A DNA stretch of 64,000 bases from Thermoproteota archaeon. GTDB lineage: Archaea > Thermoproteota > Thermoprotei_A > EX4484-217-1. Under the pieces are notes generated by a model. That model had not been told where the DNA came from, did not search any database, and saw only the letters and a program-made list of their open reading frames with translations. A program made the position numbers and the translations under genes. Of this stretch, positions 34,975-44,964 are shown piece after piece (within the stretch, counting starts at the first letter, position 1; every line of letters starts with the position of its first letter). Location: positions 1-64,000 of the forward strand of contig JAPDJU010000004.1 in assembly GCA_029258915.1 (NCBI GenBank), given 5' to 3'.

Positions 34975-37638
34975 ATGACTGTATCGTGGCATTCATTGAG
35001 TGTAGAGGAAGTATTAAGGAAATTAGGAAGCAAAGAGTTTGGACTTTCGTCTAGAGAAGTTGAGGAACGCTTAAGAATCTACGGATTTAACGAACTTTTC
35101 GCCAAGAAAAAAAGCCCCCTTATAATGTTTTTAAAACAATTTGCTAACTTTCTAATAGCCATTTTGCTTGCTGCAACAATTATATCCTTAATACTGGGAG
35201 AAATCGTTGACGCCATAGCTATAATGGTCATAGTTTTGGTAATGGGTATTATGGGTTTTATCCAGGAGTTTAGGGCTGAGAGAACCATTGAAACTCTTAA
35301 GAAACTAGCTGCACCTACGTGTAAAGTACTAAGAGATGGTGAAGAAAGAATTATACCAGCAAGAGAGGTGGTGCCAGGCGATATCATATTGTTAAGTGAA
35401 GGTGATAGAATACCTGCGGATGCACGAGTTATAGAATCAATAAACCTTGAAGTTGATGAATCATCGCTAACCGGGGAATCAACACCTGTTCAAAAAACCG
35501 CTGATATCGTTCTTCCACCCGATACTTTAGTAAGTGATAGAAGAAACATGGTGTTCATGGGTACTTACGTAGTTAGAGGTAAAGGCAAAGCTGTAGTAGT
35601 AGCTACTGGTATGAGTAGTGAGCTAGGTAAAATTACTAAGTTAGTGGCTGAAACTAAGGAGGAAAAAACACCTCTTGAAGTGGAATTAGATGCGTTTGGA
35701 AAGAGAGTTGGTGCGATAATCTTAGGTATTTGTGCTATAGTCTTTGCCATGACCTTTTTTGTGGCACGTGAAAACATATTGGAGGCTTTAATGTTAGCAG
35801 TAGCGTTAGGTGTAGCTGCAGTGCCTGAAGGCTTACCAGCAATAGCTACAGCTATACTAGCTATAGGTGCTAGAAGAATGGCTCAAAAAAACGCTTTAGT
35901 TAGAAAGTTGGCAGCTGTTGAAGCATTAGGATCATGTAATGTTATATGCAGCGATAAAACAGGCACTATAACAAAAGGCGAAATGACTGTAAAAATTCTG
36001 AGACTACTTAATAGTGAATATGAAGTCTCAGGTTCAGGATATGTGCCTAAAGGTGAAATTAAGTTAGTAAGTGGAAACAGTTCATGGGAAGATGTCAAGT
36101 TTCTTCTTGAAATCATAGCAGCGCATACGTCAATCGACGTAAAGCTAATTAATGAATATGGTTCTTGGACGATACGTGGCTCGCCAACTGAGGGTGCAGC
36201 TTTAGTTTTAGCATATAAAGGTTTAGGAGAGAGATGTGTTAAAGCAGCTATAGAAGAGTATAGGGTTGTTAGAGTATTTCCGTTTGACAGGTTTAGGAAA
36301 AGAAAAACAACTGTTCACGTATGCTATGATAAATACATAGTAGTATCATCTGGAGCCCCTGAATTGCTTCTTGAAATTTCATCTAAGGTTAGACTTAACG
36401 GTAAAGAAGAAACATTAACTCATTCACTCCGTGAACAAATTAGTAAGTACATAATGGACTTAGCGTCTAAGGGTTATAGAACTTTCGGTATAGCTTACAA
36501 ATACTCAAGCGAGATTGTAGAAAATATTAAGGAGGCTGAAAAAGAGTTAGTATTTACTGCTATTCTAGGTATCATAGATCCGCCAAGAGAGGGTGTAAAA
36601 AAAGCTATTGAAGTGGCTAAAAGAGCTGGTGTAAAAGTCATCATGATAACTGGTGACCATAAACTTACAGCTATGGCTGTAGCTAAAATGATAGGTTTAG
36701 AAGTTTCTGAAGATAAGGTTATTGAGGGTAAGCAGCTAGATAGTATGAGCGATAGTGAGCTTAGAAATGTTGTTGATAAAGTAACTGTTTATGCTCGTGT
36801 TACACCTGGACACAAGGCTAGAATAGTAAGGATGCTAAAGAGTAAAGGTTATCGCGTCGCGATGACTGGTGATGGAGTTAATGATGCACCAGCGCTTAAA
36901 ATAGCTGATATTGGAGTAGCTATGGGTATCAAGGGTACTGAAGTGGCTAAAGAAGCATCACAGTTGATACTTCTCGACGACAACTTTGTCACCATAGTTG
37001 AGGCTGTAAAAGAGGGAAGAATAATATTTGAAAACCTTAAGAAACCTATAAACTATTTATTAATATGTAATTTAGGCGAGGTTGCAACGGTTTTTGGTGC
37101 TGAACTTATCGGCTTACCACACATATTAAGGCCTATACACTTATTGTGGATTAATGTAACAACAGATGCGTTACCTGCTGCTGCTCTTGGTTTTGAACCT
37201 CCAGAACCAGGAATACTTGAAAGGCCACCTAGATCAACTAAGGAAAGATTCATAACCAACAGGAAAATGATTTACTACATAATCATGGGTATGCTTTTAG
37301 GCGGACTCACTATAACGCTGTTTGGTGCTTCGCTAAAATACGGTTTAATGTTCGCTCAAACCGTAGCATTTACAACATTAGTTCTCTCAGAATTTGGGCG
37401 AGCACTCGTTTCTAGAAGTGAACAATTACCTATATGGAAGCTGCCTAAAAATATATGGTTACTGCCAGCTTTGCTAGTATCTTTAGCTCTCCAGCTAATG
37501 GTACTTTATACGCCACTTAATACGGTCTTTAAAGTAGTTCCATTACCAATAAACACCTATCTTTACATAGCTATAGTTCCAATAATAATCATTATTGCTG
37601 ATGAAGTTAGAAAGCTATTAAAAATTAGAATAGCATAA
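34975..37638 (+). CDS. P2-type Ca2+-transporting ATPase
   Basis: 887 residues with ten predicted membrane segments. The actuator motif is SLTGESTPVQ, the phosphorylation site is CSDKTGTITKGEM and the hinge is MTGDGVNDAPALK. Transport-site signatures are AAVPEGLPAIATA in M4 and LLWINVTTDALPAAALGF in M6, as in SERCA-type Ca2+ pumps (PEGLP and N-x2-TD). Probably exports Ca2+ or a similar divalent ion across the cell membrane. A single gene with its own promoter. Confidence 0.92.
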   Translation: MTVSWHSLSVEEVLRKLGSKEFGLSSREVEERLRIYGFNELFAKKKSPLIMFLKQFANFLIAILLAATIISLILGEIVDAIAIMVIVLVMGIMGFIQEFRAERTIETLKKLAAPTCKVLRDGEERIIPAREVVPGDIILLSEGDRIPADARVIESINLEVDESSLTGESTPVQKTADIVLPPDTLVSDRRNMVFMGTYVVRGKGKAVVVATGMSSELGKITKLVAETKEEKTPLEVELDAFGKRVGAIILGICAIVFAMTFFVARENILEALMLAVALGVAAVPEGLPAIATAILAIGARRMAQKNALVRKLAAVEALGSCNVICSDKTGTITKGEMTVKILRLLNSEYEVSGSGYVPKGEIKLVSGNSSWEDVKFLLEIIAAHTSIDVKLINEYGSWTIRGSPTEGAALVLAYKGLGERCVKAAIEEYRVVRVFPFDRFRKRKTTVHVCYDKYIVVSSGAPELLLEISSKVRLNGKEETLTHSLREQISKYIMDLASKGYRTFGIAYKYSSEIVENIKEAEKELVFTAILGIIDPPREGVKKAIEVAKRAGVKVIMITGDHKLTAMAVAKMIGLEVSEDKVIEGKQLDSMSDSELRNVVDKVTVYARVTPGHKARIVRMLKSKGYRVAMTGDGVNDAPALKIADIGVAMGIKGTEVAKEASQLILLDDNFVTIVEAVKEGRIIFENLKKPINYLLICNLGEVATVFGAELIGLPHILRPIHLLWINVTTDALPAAALGFEPPEPGILERPPRSTKERFITNRKMIYYIIMGMLLGGLTITLFGASLKYGLMFAQTVAFTTLVLSEFGRALVSRSEQLPIWKLPKNIWLLPALLVSLALQLMVLYTPLNTVFKVVPLPINTYLYIAIVPIIIIIADEVRKLLKIRIA

Positions 37639-37870
37639 AAAGAGAGCAGTTCTAGTATTATAGCTACAAACTATTACCCCTAAACTTCATCGCTATGAAA
37701 CTTGATTTTATAACAGTCTTTGTTAACTTCTTAAACCAGTTTACCTCCGATTAGACCATATTAACTCCTACAATTAACATTATTAACTTACGTTGCTGTT
37801 CCGTCCATGTATTTTCCATGAACAACACATATTATCCACTAAGTACTAATGGTTTTCTCGGGTAAGCACG

Positions 37871-39166
37871 GTGTCTAAATTTGAATGGTATGAAGAGTTC
37901 GTCGAATTAACATATAAGCCTAAAGAAGATGAACTCATAGCCGTGTTTAAAGTTATTCCCAAAGATATTACATTAACTGAAGCAGCCGGAAGAGTAGCAT
38001 CAGAAAGCAGCATCGGAACATGGACAACGTTAACAACAATGACTGAGGATTTAAGAAAACTAATGGCTAAAGTTTATGAAATAAGGAATAACGGAATAAT
38101 CAAAATTGCTTATCCTTTAGACCTTTTTGAACTTAATAGTGTTCCTCAAATTTTAAGCTCCATTGCCGGCAACGTTTTCGGAATGAGAGCTATTAAAGCT
38201 CTAAGACTCATAGATACACGGTTTCCAAAAGAAGTAATAGAGCAGTTTAAAGGCCCTCAGTTTGGTGTTGAAGGCGTTAAAAAGAAACTGAAAATCTATG
38301 ATAGACCTATTACAGCAACGGTACCAAAACCTAAGGTTGGACTAAATACTGAACGATATGCTAAAGTAGCCTATGAAATACTTTCAGGAGGAGTCGACCT
38401 ATTAAAAGATGATGAAAATCTAACAAGTCAAAAATTTAACCCGTTTATAAAAAGACTAGATGCTATAATGAAAGTCATAGATAAAGTTGAAAACGAGACA
38501 GGTGAAAGAAAAGGTTATCTCATTAATATAACAGCTGAAACTAGAGAGATGATTAAAAGAGCAAAAGCTGTAGCAGATTATGAAAATGAATTCGTGATGA
38601 TTGACATACTGACTGCCGGTTGGGCAGCATTACAAACGTTGAGAGACGAGCTTGAAGATTTAAAATTAGCAATACACGCGCATAGAGCATTCCATGCAGC
38701 ATTTACTAGAAGCCCGGATCATGGCATGTCAATGCTCATGGTAGCCAAGCTTGCTAGGCTAATAGGCGTAGACCATATACATATAGGTGTACCTGTAGGT
38801 AAAATGGAGGCTAAAGTAAAAGATGTACTAACAATTCAAAGAGAAATTACGGAAAGAACATTTATTCCTAAAGACAATGTACTTTTAAATCAAGAATGGT
38901 ATCATATTAAACCAGTGCTTCCAGTAGCTTCAGGAGGACTTCATCCAGGTCTTTTACCTAAGGTTATAGAGGTTATGGGAAAAAACATTATAGTACAGGT
39001 TGGAGGAGGAGTCCTAGGACATCCTGATGGAGCGTATGCCGGTGCTAAGGCTGTTAGACAAGCATTGGAGGCAGCTATGAAAAATATACCTTTAGATGAA
39101 TATGCTGAAACGCATAAGGAATTAAGGAGAGCTTTAGAAAAGTGGGGCTATATTAGACCTAAGTGA
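37871..39166 (+). CDS. rbcL: Form III RuBisCO large subunit
   Basis: 431 residues. Catalytic residues are visible: K153/K155 in PKPKVGL, the carbamylated K179 in GGVDLLKDDEN, the histidine in HAHRAFHAAFTRSPDHG, HIHIGVPVGKM with loop-6 K311, SGGLHPG and GGGVLGHPDG. No small subunit gene is near. In archaea this form fixes CO2 onto ribulose bisphosphate derived from AMP and other nucleotides. Starts with GTG at 37871. Confidence 0.95.
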   Translation: MSKFEWYEEFVELTYKPKEDELIAVFKVIPKDITLTEAAGRVASESSIGTWTTLTTMTEDLRKLMAKVYEIRNNGIIKIAYPLDLFELNSVPQILSSIAGNVFGMRAIKALRLIDTRFPKEVIEQFKGPQFGVEGVKKKLKIYDRPITATVPKPKVGLNTERYAKVAYEILSGGVDLLKDDENLTSQKFNPFIKRLDAIMKVIDKVENETGERKGYLINITAETREMIKRAKAVADYENEFVMIDILTAGWAALQTLRDELEDLKLAIHAHRAFHAAFTRSPDHGMSMLMVAKLARLIGVDHIHIGVPVGKMEAKVKDVLTIQREITERTFIPKDNVLLNQEWYHIKPVLPVASGGLHPGLLPKVIEVMGKNIIVQVGGGVLGHPDGAYAGAKAVRQALEAAMKNIPLDEYAETHKELRRALEKWGYIRPK

Positions 39167-39236
39167 TCACATTGAAATTAACTTTAAGAAATACATTACT
39201 GTTAAATATAAAACCTTAAAAACACGGGGAAACCAA

Positions 39237-39881
39237 ATGAGAATAGTTGATCTATCATTTGAAATACATACAGGTGCTCCAGTTTTTTCAGCCTATCCTA
39301 CACCTATAGTCCATAAATGGGTAAGTATCGAAGAACATGGTTATTATGCTAATTTACTAATGCTCATTGAACATACATTAACCCACGTGGACGTACCCGC
39401 TCACTTCATAAAAAATGGGTTAACAGTTGAGAAGATTCCTTTAGATAAGTTTATAGGCAAAGGCGTAGTCATAGATGTTTCCCATAAACCCCCAAAGTCT
39501 GAAATAACTGTAGAAGATATAGAAAAAGCATTGAAAGAACTTAATATAGCCATAGGTCCAGGATGGATATTGCTTTTTTACACAGGCTATGATAAAAAAA
39601 TAGGTACACCAGATTTCTTTAATCACCCAGGCTTAGGATGGGCAGCCTCACAGTATATCGCCAGACTTAATATTAATGCTGTAGGTATGGATGCACCAAG
39701 TATAGACCACGAGCCTTATCCTGCGCATAAAACTTTACTTTCTCAGGGAATAGTGATATATGAAAACTTAACTAACCTAGATGTCCTCATAGGAAACACA
39801 GGATTTAAATTCATAGGATTACCATTAAAAATAAAAGCTGGTTCCGCATCTCCTGTAAGAGCAATAGCAATACTGGAATGA
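39237..39881 (+). CDS. Cyclase-family metal-dependent hydrolase (kynurenine-formamidase-like)
   Basis: 214 residues. The metal motif HTLTHVDVPAHF is HxxTHxDxPxH, the hallmark of this family, and MDAPSIDHEPYPAHKTLL supplies the second conserved region. Members open formamide or cyclic amide bonds. Lies 70 bases after rbcL on the same strand and may be co-transcribed. The substrate is not known. Confidence 0.85.
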   Translation: MRIVDLSFEIHTGAPVFSAYPTPIVHKWVSIEEHGYYANLLMLIEHTLTHVDVPAHFIKNGLTVEKIPLDKFIGKGVVIDVSHKPPKSEITVEDIEKALKELNIAIGPGWILLFYTGYDKKIGTPDFFNHPGLGWAASQYIARLNINAVGMDAPSIDHEPYPAHKTLLSQGIVIYENLTNLDVLIGNTGFKFIGLPLKIKAGSASPVRAIAILE

Positions 39882-39978
39882 GATAGCATAAATATTAAAA
39901 CCTACTAAGCATCACTTACACCTAGAAAAATGTACCTGTATGTAAATAGGAAAAACCACTGTAAATGCATGAGTTATA

Positions 39979-40986
39979 GTGATGAAAAACGCTATGCACC
40001 AATTTATAGACTACTACGAAGGTAGAAGGAAGCTCATTGAGCGTAGAATAGAGTATCTACTTTTTAATGTATCTTCTGATTCGCTATTAAAACAAGTTAA
40101 CCTTTATGAAATGCTTTCATACAGTTTAAAGGGAGGAAAGAAGTTAAGAGGAGTATTGACGTTACTTATATGCGAAACTTTAGGTGGAGATGTAGAGAAA
40201 GCATTAGATGCGGCTGTTGCTGTGGAATTAATTCATAATGCGTCCTTAATACATGACGATATTATAGATGGTGATGAAATCAGGAGAAATAAGTTAAGCT
40301 TCTGGAGAAAATACGGTATTTCAACAGCTATAATTATAGGCCATTACCTAATATCACTAGGTTTAATGTTGTTTAGAAAGTATGGTTGGAAAGCTGTTGA
40401 AATATTTAATAAAGCATGGATTAATGTGCTAAAAGGGGGAATGGCCGATATAATTGAAGGAAAATCTTTCAACGAACAAATATACAGAATAGTAGCTAAA
40501 CTTAAAACTGGAGAATTCTTTGCAGTAGCAGCAGTAATGGGTGCAATTGCAGCTGGAAAAACAGAGTATGAAGAACTAGCGTATCGTTATGGTTCCGTAC
40601 TAGGTTTAACATTTCAAATAGCCGATGATATAGTAGACCTTGCTAAGATAATTAGAAAACAAGATGACCCTAAGTTTTCACCTAGTATACCAGCTTTCAT
40701 AGCATGGGTTTTAGGTGATAGGAAAATTCGGGAAATAGCAAAACTTACTCTTTTTCAAAGGAAAAACTTGGCTAAAGTAATAGTAGAAGAGCAGGTTATA
40801 GAGAAAGCTATGGAGAGACTATGTGATAATATAAGGAAAGCTGTGAGCATAGCAAATAGGTTTCCATACTCGCCGCTAAAAGATTATCTAATAGAATACC
40901 CTAGAATAGCTGTAATGAAAATGCTTAATGAGGCAAAAGAACAGCTTAACGGCCACGTTAAGCTTAAAATTCTTTCATGCCTATAA
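39979..40986 (+). CDS. Isoprenyl diphosphate synthase (GGPP-type)
   Basis: 335 residues. First aspartate-rich motif IHDDIIDGDEIRR, second motif QIADDIVDLAK, and LKGGKKLRGVLTLLICE as the substrate lysine/arginine region. Supplies the isoprenoid chains of archaeal membrane lipids. The reading frame opens with GTG at 39979, but ATG at 39994 behind GTGATG is an equally good start. Product chain length is not clear from the motifs. Confidence 0.9.
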   Translation: MMKNAMHQFIDYYEGRRKLIERRIEYLLFNVSSDSLLKQVNLYEMLSYSLKGGKKLRGVLTLLICETLGGDVEKALDAAVAVELIHNASLIHDDIIDGDEIRRNKLSFWRKYGISTAIIIGHYLISLGLMLFRKYGWKAVEIFNKAWINVLKGGMADIIEGKSFNEQIYRIVAKLKTGEFFAVAAVMGAIAAGKTEYEELAYRYGSVLGLTFQIADDIVDLAKIIRKQDDPKFSPSIPAFIAWVLGDRKIREIAKLTLFQRKNLAKVIVEEQVIEKAMERLCDNIRKAVSIANRFPYSPLKDYLIEYPRIAVMKMLNEAKEQLNGHVKLKILSCL

Positions 40987-41020
40987 TTTTTAATTAATCA
41001 TAGAGCTAAGGTTTTTAGAC

Positions 41021-41284
41021 ATGATAGCAGAAATCAAGGAAAACGAAATAATTATAAGAAGAATATCAACACACATAGATGCCAGAGACATCATAGAAAT
41101 AATTAACAATACATTAGAGGGAAAAAATATTAAAATAATATATAGTTTTGAAGGTTCACCTGGACCTTTAGGTGAGGGAATTATTATAAAAATAAAATTA
41201 AACACTAAGCTTAGTGAAGTCGACATAGCTGCTTTAAAGAAGATATTTGAGCTAAAGAAAATACCAGTTAAAGTAACTATTTAA
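41021..41284 (+). CDS. Small hypothetical protein
   Basis: 87 residues with a beta-alpha-beta look: MIAEIKENEIIIRRISTHID, then IIEIINNTLEGKNIKIIYSF and a final helix-strand. I recognise no family. It follows the prenyl synthase gene by 34 bases and overlaps the 3' end of the convergent mscS by 8 bases. Confidence 0.6.
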   Translation: MIAEIKENEIIIRRISTHIDARDIIEIINNTLEGKNIKIIYSFEGSPGPLGEGIIIKIKLNTKLSEVDIAALKKIFELKKIPVKVTI

Positions 41285-42095
41285 GTTCCAATGGGGTTTT
41301 GAACCATATAACCACTTGTGGGAACGGTATCTCTATCTTTTCTTCTTCAAGCTTCTTTTTAATTATTGAAACTATCTGTCTTCTAACATCAAACCACATA
41401 GCAGCAGGAACCCATACCCTTACTGCAATGTTTACACTACTTTCTCCTAAACTGTCAACAAATATTTTGGCTTCAGGTTCTGCAAGTATTAGCGGATGTT
41501 CATCTATAACTTTTCTTATTACATTTAAGACTTTATCAGGGTCTTCCTTGTACGCTACTCCTATGGTTAAATCTATTCTTCGAGCCATATGTTTACCATA
41601 ATTAATTATCATTGAACCGAAAACTTCAGAGTTAGGAAACCTTACATATCTTCCATCCCAAGTCTTAATTTTCGTTGATAGGAAACTTATATCTGTAACA
41701 ATACCTGTTTCATTCTTTATCTCGACAGGATCACCTACACTTAGTGGGCGGTCTAAAAGAAGAAAAACTCCGGAAATAAAATTGGAGACAGCTTTTTCAC
41801 TAGCAAAACCTAAAACAACTCCTAATACTCCGCCTGCTACAATTACACCTGTAATATATCTTTCAGCACCTATTGCAATTAAAGCAAAAATTACTGAAAT
41901 GAAGACTATGATGTAAAATACCATCTTATTAATAAACATTAAAGCATACTGCGGGACTTTACCTTTCAAGGAACGTGTTACATATTTTACAAGTAACTTT
42001 GCAAAAACAAAACCTAGCATTACATATAGAAGAGCAACTATGATGTTTAAAATTAAAGACCACTCAAGGTATATTGGTAAGCCAGCTTCAAGCAT
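41277..42095 (-). CDS. mscS: MscS-type mechanosensitive channel
   Basis: 272 residues. Three N-terminal membrane segments, with a glycine/alanine-rich pore helix in VIVAGGVLGVVLGFASEKAV, then the MscS beta domain motif DRPLSVGDPVEIKNETGIV and FPNSEVFGSMIINY. It protects against osmotic downshock. Last of a three-gene run: tldD, DUF432, mscS, with gaps of 5 and 3 bases. Confidence 0.92.
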   Translation of the reverse strand: MLEAGLPIYLEWSLILNIIVALLYVMLGFVFAKLLVKYVTRSLKGKVPQYALMFINKMVFYIIVFISVIFALIAIGAERYITGVIVAGGVLGVVLGFASEKAVSNFISGVFLLLDRPLSVGDPVEIKNETGIVTDISFLSTKIKTWDGRYVRFPNSEVFGSMIINYGKHMARRIDLTIGVAYKEDPDKVLNVIRKVIDEHPLILAEPEAKIFVDSLGESSVNIAVRVWVPAAMWFDVRRQIVSIIKKKLEEEKIEIPFPQVVIWFKTPLELK

Positions 42096-42098
42096 TCT

Positions 42099-42800
42099 TT
42101 AAATCCCCCATTCCATTTTTAAATATTCTTTAGGCTGACCTATAGTTATTGGGGCTTGGCTAATGTTTGAAACTATGGGTTCATTTAAGTGCTTTATAAT
42201 AATTTCGTTTTCTGCCTCTATGATAACCTCAACTAAACCATAGTATACCTGTTCACTGCTGTAAAATAATTTAGCTCCGGATACCGGTATAATTAGCTTT
42301 GATATTTCTATAAAATTATTACTTTCATTTATCACCTTGGCCTTTACCACAGCCTCACTTAAAGTTATTAACGGTTCTTTATTATAAGCATCTGTAACAT
42401 AGAACCTACAGAGAACACCACTTTCTATAGGTCCGTAGAGAGCATATTTTTCTTTAACAAGAGATATGTTATCTATAATAATATGTTTCTCATTTTCAAG
42501 AACAGTAACACCTATATTTGCTGGAGCTTTAAAGTATATTTCAGTTTTCTTGTTCGGAGAAAGAGTAATCGGCGATCTTAGCTTTAAATAAACATGTTCT
42601 ACAGTAAATGGTCTAAGACCTATTGGTGGCAAGGGGTAAATTCCTAGATATGGGTTTTCCGATACTACTGTCTTAATTGTGCTGATATTCTGAAAACATC
42701 TATAATACTTAAATATCCCTTTAGTTGTTTCTTTAACGCTTATTTTAAGCCCATGTTTCTCGATAAATAATTCGCCAGATAATTTGTATTCCCCAAACAT
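42099..42800 (-). CDS. DUF432 family protein
   Basis: 233 residues, beta-rich. GIYPLPPIGLRPFTVEHVYL, then the Y(A)LYGPIESGVLCRFYVTDA region matches DUF432 as I remember it, a family often found beside MscS in archaea. Sits between tldD and mscS with only a few bases on each side, suggesting a shared envelope or channel-related role. The family has no known activity. Confidence 0.7.
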   Translation of the reverse strand: MFGEYKLSGELFIEKHGLKISVKETTKGIFKYYRCFQNISTIKTVVSENPYLGIYPLPPIGLRPFTVEHVYLKLRSPITLSPNKKTEIYFKAPANIGVTVLENEKHIIIDNISLVKEKYALYGPIESGVLCRFYVTDAYNKEPLITLSEAVVKAKVINESNNFIEISKLIIPVSGAKLFYSSEQVYYGLVEVIIEAENEIIIKHLNEPIVSNISQAPITIGQPKEYLKMEWGI

Positions 42801-42805
42801 TTACT

Positions 42806-44131
42806 CTACCCTACGATCACAGACTTAATTTTTATTGGAGGAGAAAATTCAGAAACTTTATGGCCTTTCTCTATTGAAATCCTTTGTTTAAGATCTTTAC
42901 CTACACCTTCAACCATGTTTAAATGCTTAGGTATTTGAAGTTTAATATAGTTTACCATTACCGCATCTTTTAATTCTCCTTTCTCAATAATCCAACATGC
43001 TTCTGGAACCAGAGTTATTATTCCTTCACTTGAAATATCCGCCTTAACTAGCCCTTCAACATAAATTCCTTCTTTTGTTTCCTCTATTAACTCCTGTAGA
43101 GTCCAGTCAGACGGCTTAACAACAATATTGCTCATAAGAGCTTTGGGCTTATGAAATATTCCTCTAGCATTGCCTGTGGGTTCTACTCCCCAGGCTTTAG
43201 AGGTCAGCCTTGTATGTATTAGTGAAACTATTTCTCCTCCCTCTATCAGTGTAGTTCTTTTAGCGTGAACTCCTTCATCATCAAAGGCATAAGATCCATA
43301 ACCCCACGGTATGGTAGGATCGTCAATTATTGTTAAATTAGTTGTAGTTATTCTTGAAGGAATTTTTATTCTTGGAGGTGCTGCATCAGCTTCTAAAAGG
43401 TGGACGAGCTCATGAAATATCGCACCTGATGTTACATGGTCAAAAACCACATCCCATTTCAATCCTCTTCTTAACGGATGTAGTTGTTTCGCGTAAGCTA
43501 TGTTCTTCGCTCTTCTAGAAGCACTATCTGCAATGCTAAACAATATTTTTTCAGAAATATCATTAATAATACCTGAAAACCCTACGATCTCGCCAGCAAT
43601 TCCACGTCTATAACCATAAGCAACAGCATATAATGCTATTTCCGTCGTATATTTATTTTCAACAGCATTAGCTTCTTCGCTAGAAACATATTCTTTTAAT
43701 GTAGAAGAGCATGTTATGATAACCTCACTTTCTTCGCAACCTTTATCTTTAATTCTGTCGCCAAGCGTTTCAGCAAGTTCTTTAGCTAAACTCTGTGAGA
43801 ACTTTTTAAAACCCCCTATATGGAATTTGCCTTTAACAGGTTTTTCTATTTTATACCATTCTCTAGGTTTAGTCTTAGCACTCAACTTTTTTGCTTCTAA
43901 AATAACGTAGTCTAAGATTTTATTTAGCATTCTTAGGTTTTGAGTAGATTTTATAGACCAAACACCTTTATTGAAAGCTCTTAGAGCATATATGGTGTTC
44001 CTTATAGTGTTTTCCTCTAAGCTATCATTCCTGTAAGCTACTTCAATTTCTTCCATACTATAAACTATGAAGTCCAAGTAGTCTACTTCCTTAGCTTTTT
44101 TTACAAACTTTTCTTTAACCCACAAGTCCAT
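42806..44131 (-). CDS. TldD/PmbA-family metalloprotease
   Basis: 441 residues. IFHELVHLLEADAAPP matches the TldD metal motif region (HExxxH-like, here HELVHLLEAD). YAKQLHPLRRGLKWDVVFDH and EPTGNARGIFHKPKALMSN also fit the family. TldD/PmbA proteins process peptides, usually as a pair; only one subunit is encoded here. First gene of the operon with DUF432 and mscS. Confidence 0.85.
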   Translation of the reverse strand: MDLWVKEKFVKKAKEVDYLDFIVYSMEEIEVAYRNDSLEENTIRNTIYALRAFNKGVWSIKSTQNLRMLNKILDYVILEAKKLSAKTKPREWYKIEKPVKGKFHIGGFKKFSQSLAKELAETLGDRIKDKGCEESEVIITCSSTLKEYVSSEEANAVENKYTTEIALYAVAYGYRRGIAGEIVGFSGIINDISEKILFSIADSASRRAKNIAYAKQLHPLRRGLKWDVVFDHVTSGAIFHELVHLLEADAAPPRIKIPSRITTTNLTIIDDPTIPWGYGSYAFDDEGVHAKRTTLIEGGEIVSLIHTRLTSKAWGVEPTGNARGIFHKPKALMSNIVVKPSDWTLQELIEETKEGIYVEGLVKADISSEGIITLVPEACWIIEKGELKDAVMVNYIKLQIPKHLNMVEGVGKDLKQRISIEKGHKVSEFSPPIKIKSVIVG

Positions 44132-44426
44132 AGAGAACCCAGCTTTAAACAGACTTTACCTCCGAAATATAGGGTAGTATGCCTGGTGCTAATTAAGCTT
44201 AAACTATTAATGTTTTTTCTGCCACACAATTTAGCATGGTCTTTAATTTCTCGTTTAATTTAAATGCTTTTATGAATACATTGCATTATTTTTCCCATAA
44301 ATAAGTTTAATGAGTTTTTAAGTGGTAATGTCTTAAGGTAGAACACTTTTCTCTGCTATCTATATGTTTCTTCAAAACGTTAATTACCACTTTAGTTAAT
44401 AATGTTATTTTAGAGGCTTAAGTGCT

Positions 44427-44876
44427 ATGGTAGAACTTGACGAATTAGATAAGAAAATTATAATGACTCTTCAAATGGATGGAAGAACTTCTTTCTCTAA
44501 ACTAGCTCGAATGTTCCATGTAAGTGAAAGCACAATTTATCTTAGAATAAAGAAGCTCAGAGAAGCGGGAATTCTTAAAGGGTTTTCAGCTAGTATAGAC
44601 TATAAGGCCTTAGGAAAGAATAGCTTAGCATATGTTCTTGTTAAAACAAATCCAAGACAGCATCAAAGAGCCTTAAAAGTGCTAACAAACATTGATGACA
44701 TATATGAAATATATGATGTAACGGGAGAATATCAAGTACTATTAAAAATCCTAGTTGAAAGTAGGTTAAAATTAAGTGAGATCCTTAATAGAGTAAGAAG
44801 AGTTAATGGTGTAAGAGAAATATACACACTTTATGTTCTAAATGTCATAAAAGAGGAAAAAATAATTAAAGTTTAA
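44427..44876 (+). CDS. Lrp/AsnC-family transcriptional regulator
   Basis: 149 residues: winged helix-turn-helix (LDKKIIMTLQMDGRTSFSKL, then STIYLRIKKLREAGI) and an RAM ligand-binding domain (YEIYDVTGEYQVLLKILVES). Standard length. It is a stand-alone gene flanked by divergent tldD, so it may control that operon or itself. Confidence 0.92.
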   Translation: MVELDELDKKIIMTLQMDGRTSFSKLARMFHVSESTIYLRIKKLREAGILKGFSASIDYKALGKNSLAYVLVKTNPRQHQRALKVLTNIDDIYEIYDVTGEYQVLLKILVESRLKLSEILNRVRRVNGVREIYTLYVLNVIKEEKIIKV

Positions 44877-44964
44877 AATAGTATAACAAGAATTCTTCAT
44901 TATACATATTAGTTAGACTTACTACCATTTACTCATAAACAACATAAGCCAAGATTGTTGAACA

